Positions 61,101 to 64,000 of a stretch of 64,000 nucleotides of DNA are shown piece after piece. The translations under genes were made by a program, and so were the position numbers. Numbering within the stretch: position 1 is the stretch's first letter; the number at the start of each line of letters is the position of its first letter. The stretch lies in NCBI RefSeq assembly GCF_000165425.1, contig NW_001799466.1:372001-436000 (forward strand), in the 5' to 3' direction. The notes under the pieces are model-generated. The model ran no database searches. It was given only the letters and a program-made list of their open reading frames with translations, and was not told the DNA's origin. Source of the stretch: Paramecium tetraurelia (Eukaryota > Ciliophora > Oligohymenophorea > Peniculida > Parameciidae).

Positions 61101-64000
61101 AACTTATGTAAATTTTGTTCTAAATTAAAATTAAATTCAAATTGTTTTGTTTTCTCTAAAAGATCTATTTCGAATTCTATTCTAAAATCATTATGAGAAA
61201 ACAAATTCAACTCAAACGACAAGTATAAAGTTTTCTTAAGTTTAGTATCATCACTTATCTCAAAAGCTAATTAAATATTATCCAATTTTAAAGCATTTGT
61301 CAAAGTTTAAGTAGATACTTCATATGAAAGTTTAAATGAGGTATTACAATTCCCCAATACCAGATAAACATTTAAATCATCATAATTTATTTTCCTAGCA
61401 AATACAATATCTATTTCTTTATTAAAAACAGCCAAAAAAAATTATTTCATACTAAATTTGAATCTAANNNNNNNNNNNNNNNNNNNNNNNNNNNNNNNNN
61501 NNNNNNNNNNNNNNNNNNNNNNNNNNNNNNNNNNNNNNNNNNNNNNNNNNNNNNNNNNNNNNNNNNNNNNNNNNNNNNNNNNNNNNNNNNNNNNNNNNNN
61601 NNNNNNNNNNNNNNNNNTCACTTTTCTCAAACGCCCCCCCCACCTTTCCCCCCCCCAACGCCTTTGTCAACGCCCACGTCGATCCTCATCTGACCGCCCA
61701 ATGAGGTTTCCCTTCCCCATTACCCGATCCCCCCCCATCATCATCCCCCCCTTCCCTGGCAATACAATATCTATTTCTTTATTAAAAACAGCCAAAAAAA
61801 ATTATTTCATACTAAATTTTGAATCTAATTAGAAATCACAATAGAATTCTTATTTTAATTAACTGAACTTGAGGTCTATAGAACCTAAAAGGAATTAATT
61901 TATTCTACATATTCCTGATAAGCAAGTTTCTTCCCAATCTTTTTTCCTATAAACTAGATATCCATTCAATTCTTTGATGTTTATTAAATTAAAAATTTTA
62001 CATTAACTATTTGCTATAAATAATTTTACTATATATTCCCACACTTAATGCTTTTCTAATAATAAAGAAAAAGAAAAATCCTGAACCTCAAACTTTGCAT
62101 CCTTTTCAATAATATCTATTCCTACACTATTTTTTATGAATTAATTCAGACTAAACTTCTCGATTATAAAAGAATTAAATTTTAGCTAATAATTTGGATT
62201 TGATTCCTAACTTAGAGAGTCTTAAAATTTTAAAAGAAAATCAACTTCCTGCTGAAAAAACAGTAATTTTACTTTTAAATCAGCATAACCTTCACTTCGT
62301 TTTTCGGATTATTAAAATGTTAATTGTATTTTTTCAAAAGTTAAGCCAGTGTACTTGGTTATAATATTTTCTTTCACAACATTTAATTCACCTTCAAATT
62401 CTTAAGATATAATATTGTAATTAAAGTATACAATATGATTTACTCTTGGAAATATATCTATTCCTTCAAATTAACGTCCAAGCAAACCAAAACCCAATTT
62501 GAAAGGATCGATTGACATTTGTAAAGATTTATCTTCTATTTCTAAATTTAGCGATCCTGTAGGATTTAACTAAAGTTCAAAGGTATTTAGAGGAAATCCT
62601 TTTAATGCTATTAATCCTTTCAAAATAAGCCCAAAACATTTATCAGATCCAAAAATTGTTAAATAGCAGTCACAAAGATTTATAAATTCAGATATTTTCC
62701 TTCGATTCAATAGACCTACGCTAAATTTCAACCAAACTGAATTATCCCAAATTATCATTGATTCGTAAGTTTGCTCTTAATTCTATTTTTCTTAATCCTT
62801 TGCTTCTTACTTTTATTTTAATTCTTAAGCTATTTTTTCATCTTACATTTATTTTAGCTTTTAAGCTATTTTTTCATCTAAACCAGTTTAAAATTTTTAT
62901 TATTTTGATTTTGCCTCTTCAAAATCATAACCTTGAGATTGCATTTTATGTTCTTGCATTTAAAAAAACTATTAAAGTTCTTCTCCTAATTTTTCAAATT
63001 AATCCAAATTTAAAAATGATTTAGAATTCTCTTATTCAAATTATATTGTTTCAATTTCATCAAACCCTTTTACTTATGATAATTGCTTTTCCAAATCACT
63101 TGAGAAAGCAGCAATAATATGTTTTAATTTTGGGGAGTTCATCCCTTTTTTTAATTTCATAGTTAGACACTTTTCTAAATCTTAGCAAAAAAATCTCAAA
63201 AAATCAAACTCTAATTCAACTTCAATTGTAAGCTTAAGAATTTCAACAGTGAAACCTATTGTAAATTATGCAATTTTTGAATCAATATGGGAATATATTT
63301 GCATACTTTTTATTTAGAAATTTATTTTCTCAAAAATTTGAATATTCCAATCAAACTCAATAATTATTTAAAAATTCCAATAAATTGCATCAGTGATAAT
63401 ATCAAGCTTCTTTATTGAAGTAGCTTTACTTTTTGATAACTAAGATATAAAAATATTGTTGTTTTCAAAATAATTCTAGAAAAATTTTTTAATTATTTTA
63501 TCAGAATAAATTTAGTGTTATCCTTGAGGTAATTATTCAGTTAATTTGAATATCATTGTGTTTTTTTGAATTATTCCAACTAAATTACCAATATCTTAAT
63601 CTAGAAACTGAAATGCAAATTCAATACTTCCATTTAAAGCAATTGGTTATTTTAGTTCTATATTTGTATCTATTTTATTAATTTTAATCCAAAATGGTAA
63701 CTTATAAATTTAAATTGGTTTTTCACATCTAAGTTGTATTTCTACCCTTCTTTCTTCAAAATCAATATATGGTACAAAATTTTCACAAAAAGTAAGATTA
63801 ATATTAGAAATTAAACTAAAACATCCAGATTCCAAAAAAATATTAACTATATTTTATTATGGAATACATATTTCTCCTCTATTTGAAATTAAATCATTTA
63901 TTCTACCAAAATATCCTTGTTTGATAAAATAATAATTTAATTCAAGATGCAGATCACAACTTAGTTAAAATTAAGTAATGATATTTTCCTTGTTTGAGGC
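55153..64000 (-). CDS. Giant protein of unknown function (partial, 5' end outside window)
   Basis: Read with the ciliate code, one minus-strand frame runs from the window edge to TGA at 55153-55155, roughly 2,800 residues once the gap artefact is collapsed. Order: (1) a beta-rich, Phe/Lys/Ile-rich region of repeated strands, for example RVEIQLRCEKPIQIYKLPFW, SFELNLFSHNDFRIEFEIDL and KFTITCIDFDISLNYNIDVK; (2) inside it, a helical linker with DEKIAQKLKQMQDEKIAQEL; (3) charged coiled coil (KELMKEIDVDVSGDIEKIQV); (4) about 33 copies of a 12-residue Q/S/T/N repeat; (5) a C-terminal region of 590 residues beginning MNNIKKYFFDDYLDSN. A one-base insertion near 57371 breaks the frame inside (4), so two genes are possible; the shared repeat frame on both sides argues for one. 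Family not recognised. Confidence 0.7.
57190..58405 (-). repeat. 36-bp tandem repeat array, about 33 copies, coding
   Basis: A direct tandem array with unit TCCATTATTAGTATTTGATG plus 16 further bases on the plus strand. Read on the minus strand in the gene frame the unit is N-N-G-Q-Q-T-S-Q-S-S-N-T, in which three glutamines are written TAA or TAG. Copies vary at a few positions: the codon before GGA, CTATTA versus CTACTA, and an ATAGG variant. Flanking degenerate copies continue to about 57120. One copy near 57371 has an extra C. The frame reading DNRHHNHQILIM is an out-of-frame shadow. Confidence 0.92.
61401..61828. other. Assembly gap with duplicated flanks and GC-rich junk
   Basis: Positions 61468-61617 are Ns. 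The 67 bp before the gap (61401-61467) are repeated almost exactly at 61761-61828 (one base longer). Between the gap and the second copy (61618-61760) lies a C-rich segment unlike anything else in the window, with long poly-C runs. Both copies encode the same residues of the giant protein, and the frame is continuous if they are merged. The gap therefore looks like two contig ends that overlap, with low-quality read ends in between, not real missing sequence. Confidence 0.9.

Noticed and set aside
61458..61832. Coding frame across the N run with a Pro/Arg-rich end
   Set aside because: It is made of Ns plus the C-rich low-quality segment and has no biological support.
62758..63024. Plus-strand leucine/phenylalanine-rich membrane ORF
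   Set aside because: It is the complement of the lysine/glutamine-rich linker (DEKIAQKLKQMQ...) of the giant minus-strand gene.

Overview
The window looks like macronuclear DNA of a ciliate of the genus Paramecium (most like P. tetraurelia). It is very AT-rich. Almost every gene can only be read if TAA and TAG mean glutamine and TGA is the sole stop. Genes are interrupted by introns of about 20-38 bp (GT...AG, mostly ending TAG) and are packed with gaps that are often under 50 bp. Under the standard code the genes fall into short fragments, so the coordinates here come from re-reading both strands with the ciliate code and choosing introns that restore a continuous frame. In nearly every multi-exon gene the spliced length is an exact multiple of three.

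0-9 kb: a propeller-like hypothetical gene, a 1,273-residue single-pass membrane protein, an ankyrin protein, the clathrin adaptor AP-2 sigma subunit and an Aurora-type kinase. 9-18 kb: a 1,289-residue protein of unknown function, two WD40 proteins, a Nudix hydrolase and a probable pseudokinase, separated by only 7-41 bp. 18-28 kb: two members of a multi-pass membrane family, a cyclin, a serine carboxypeptidase, a SET-domain methyltransferase overlapping a coiled-coil gene, and a Myb/SANT gene. 29-38.9 kb: a pecanex, a stomatin-like SPFH protein, a second Myb/SANT gene, an RJL/Rab-like GTPase, an ABHD17-like hydrolase, a neutral-sphingomyelinase-like enzyme and a BORCS8-like protein. 38.9-47.4 kb: a damaged SLC35B-type nucleotide-sugar transporter, a PIG-O-like GPI enzyme, an unknown gene, a Cache-domain receptor and a third member of the multi-pass family. 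48-54 kb: a Ulp1/SENP protease and a large XK-like membrane protein.

The last 9 kb (minus strand, running off the window) appear to be a single giant gene. It encodes a beta-rich, lysine/phenylalanine-rich protein, then charged coiled coil, then about 33 copies of a 12-residue Q/S/T/N repeat (36 bp in DNA), then a C-terminal region. It holds an assembly gap whose flanks are duplicated and a 1-bp frameshift inside the repeat array.

There is no operon logic. Many products belong to membrane traffic and signalling (AP-2, RJL GTPase, BORC, stomatin, pecanex, ABHD17, GPI-anchor synthesis), which is ordinary for a ciliate chromosome. I saw no convincing tRNA, rRNA, CRISPR array or transposon.
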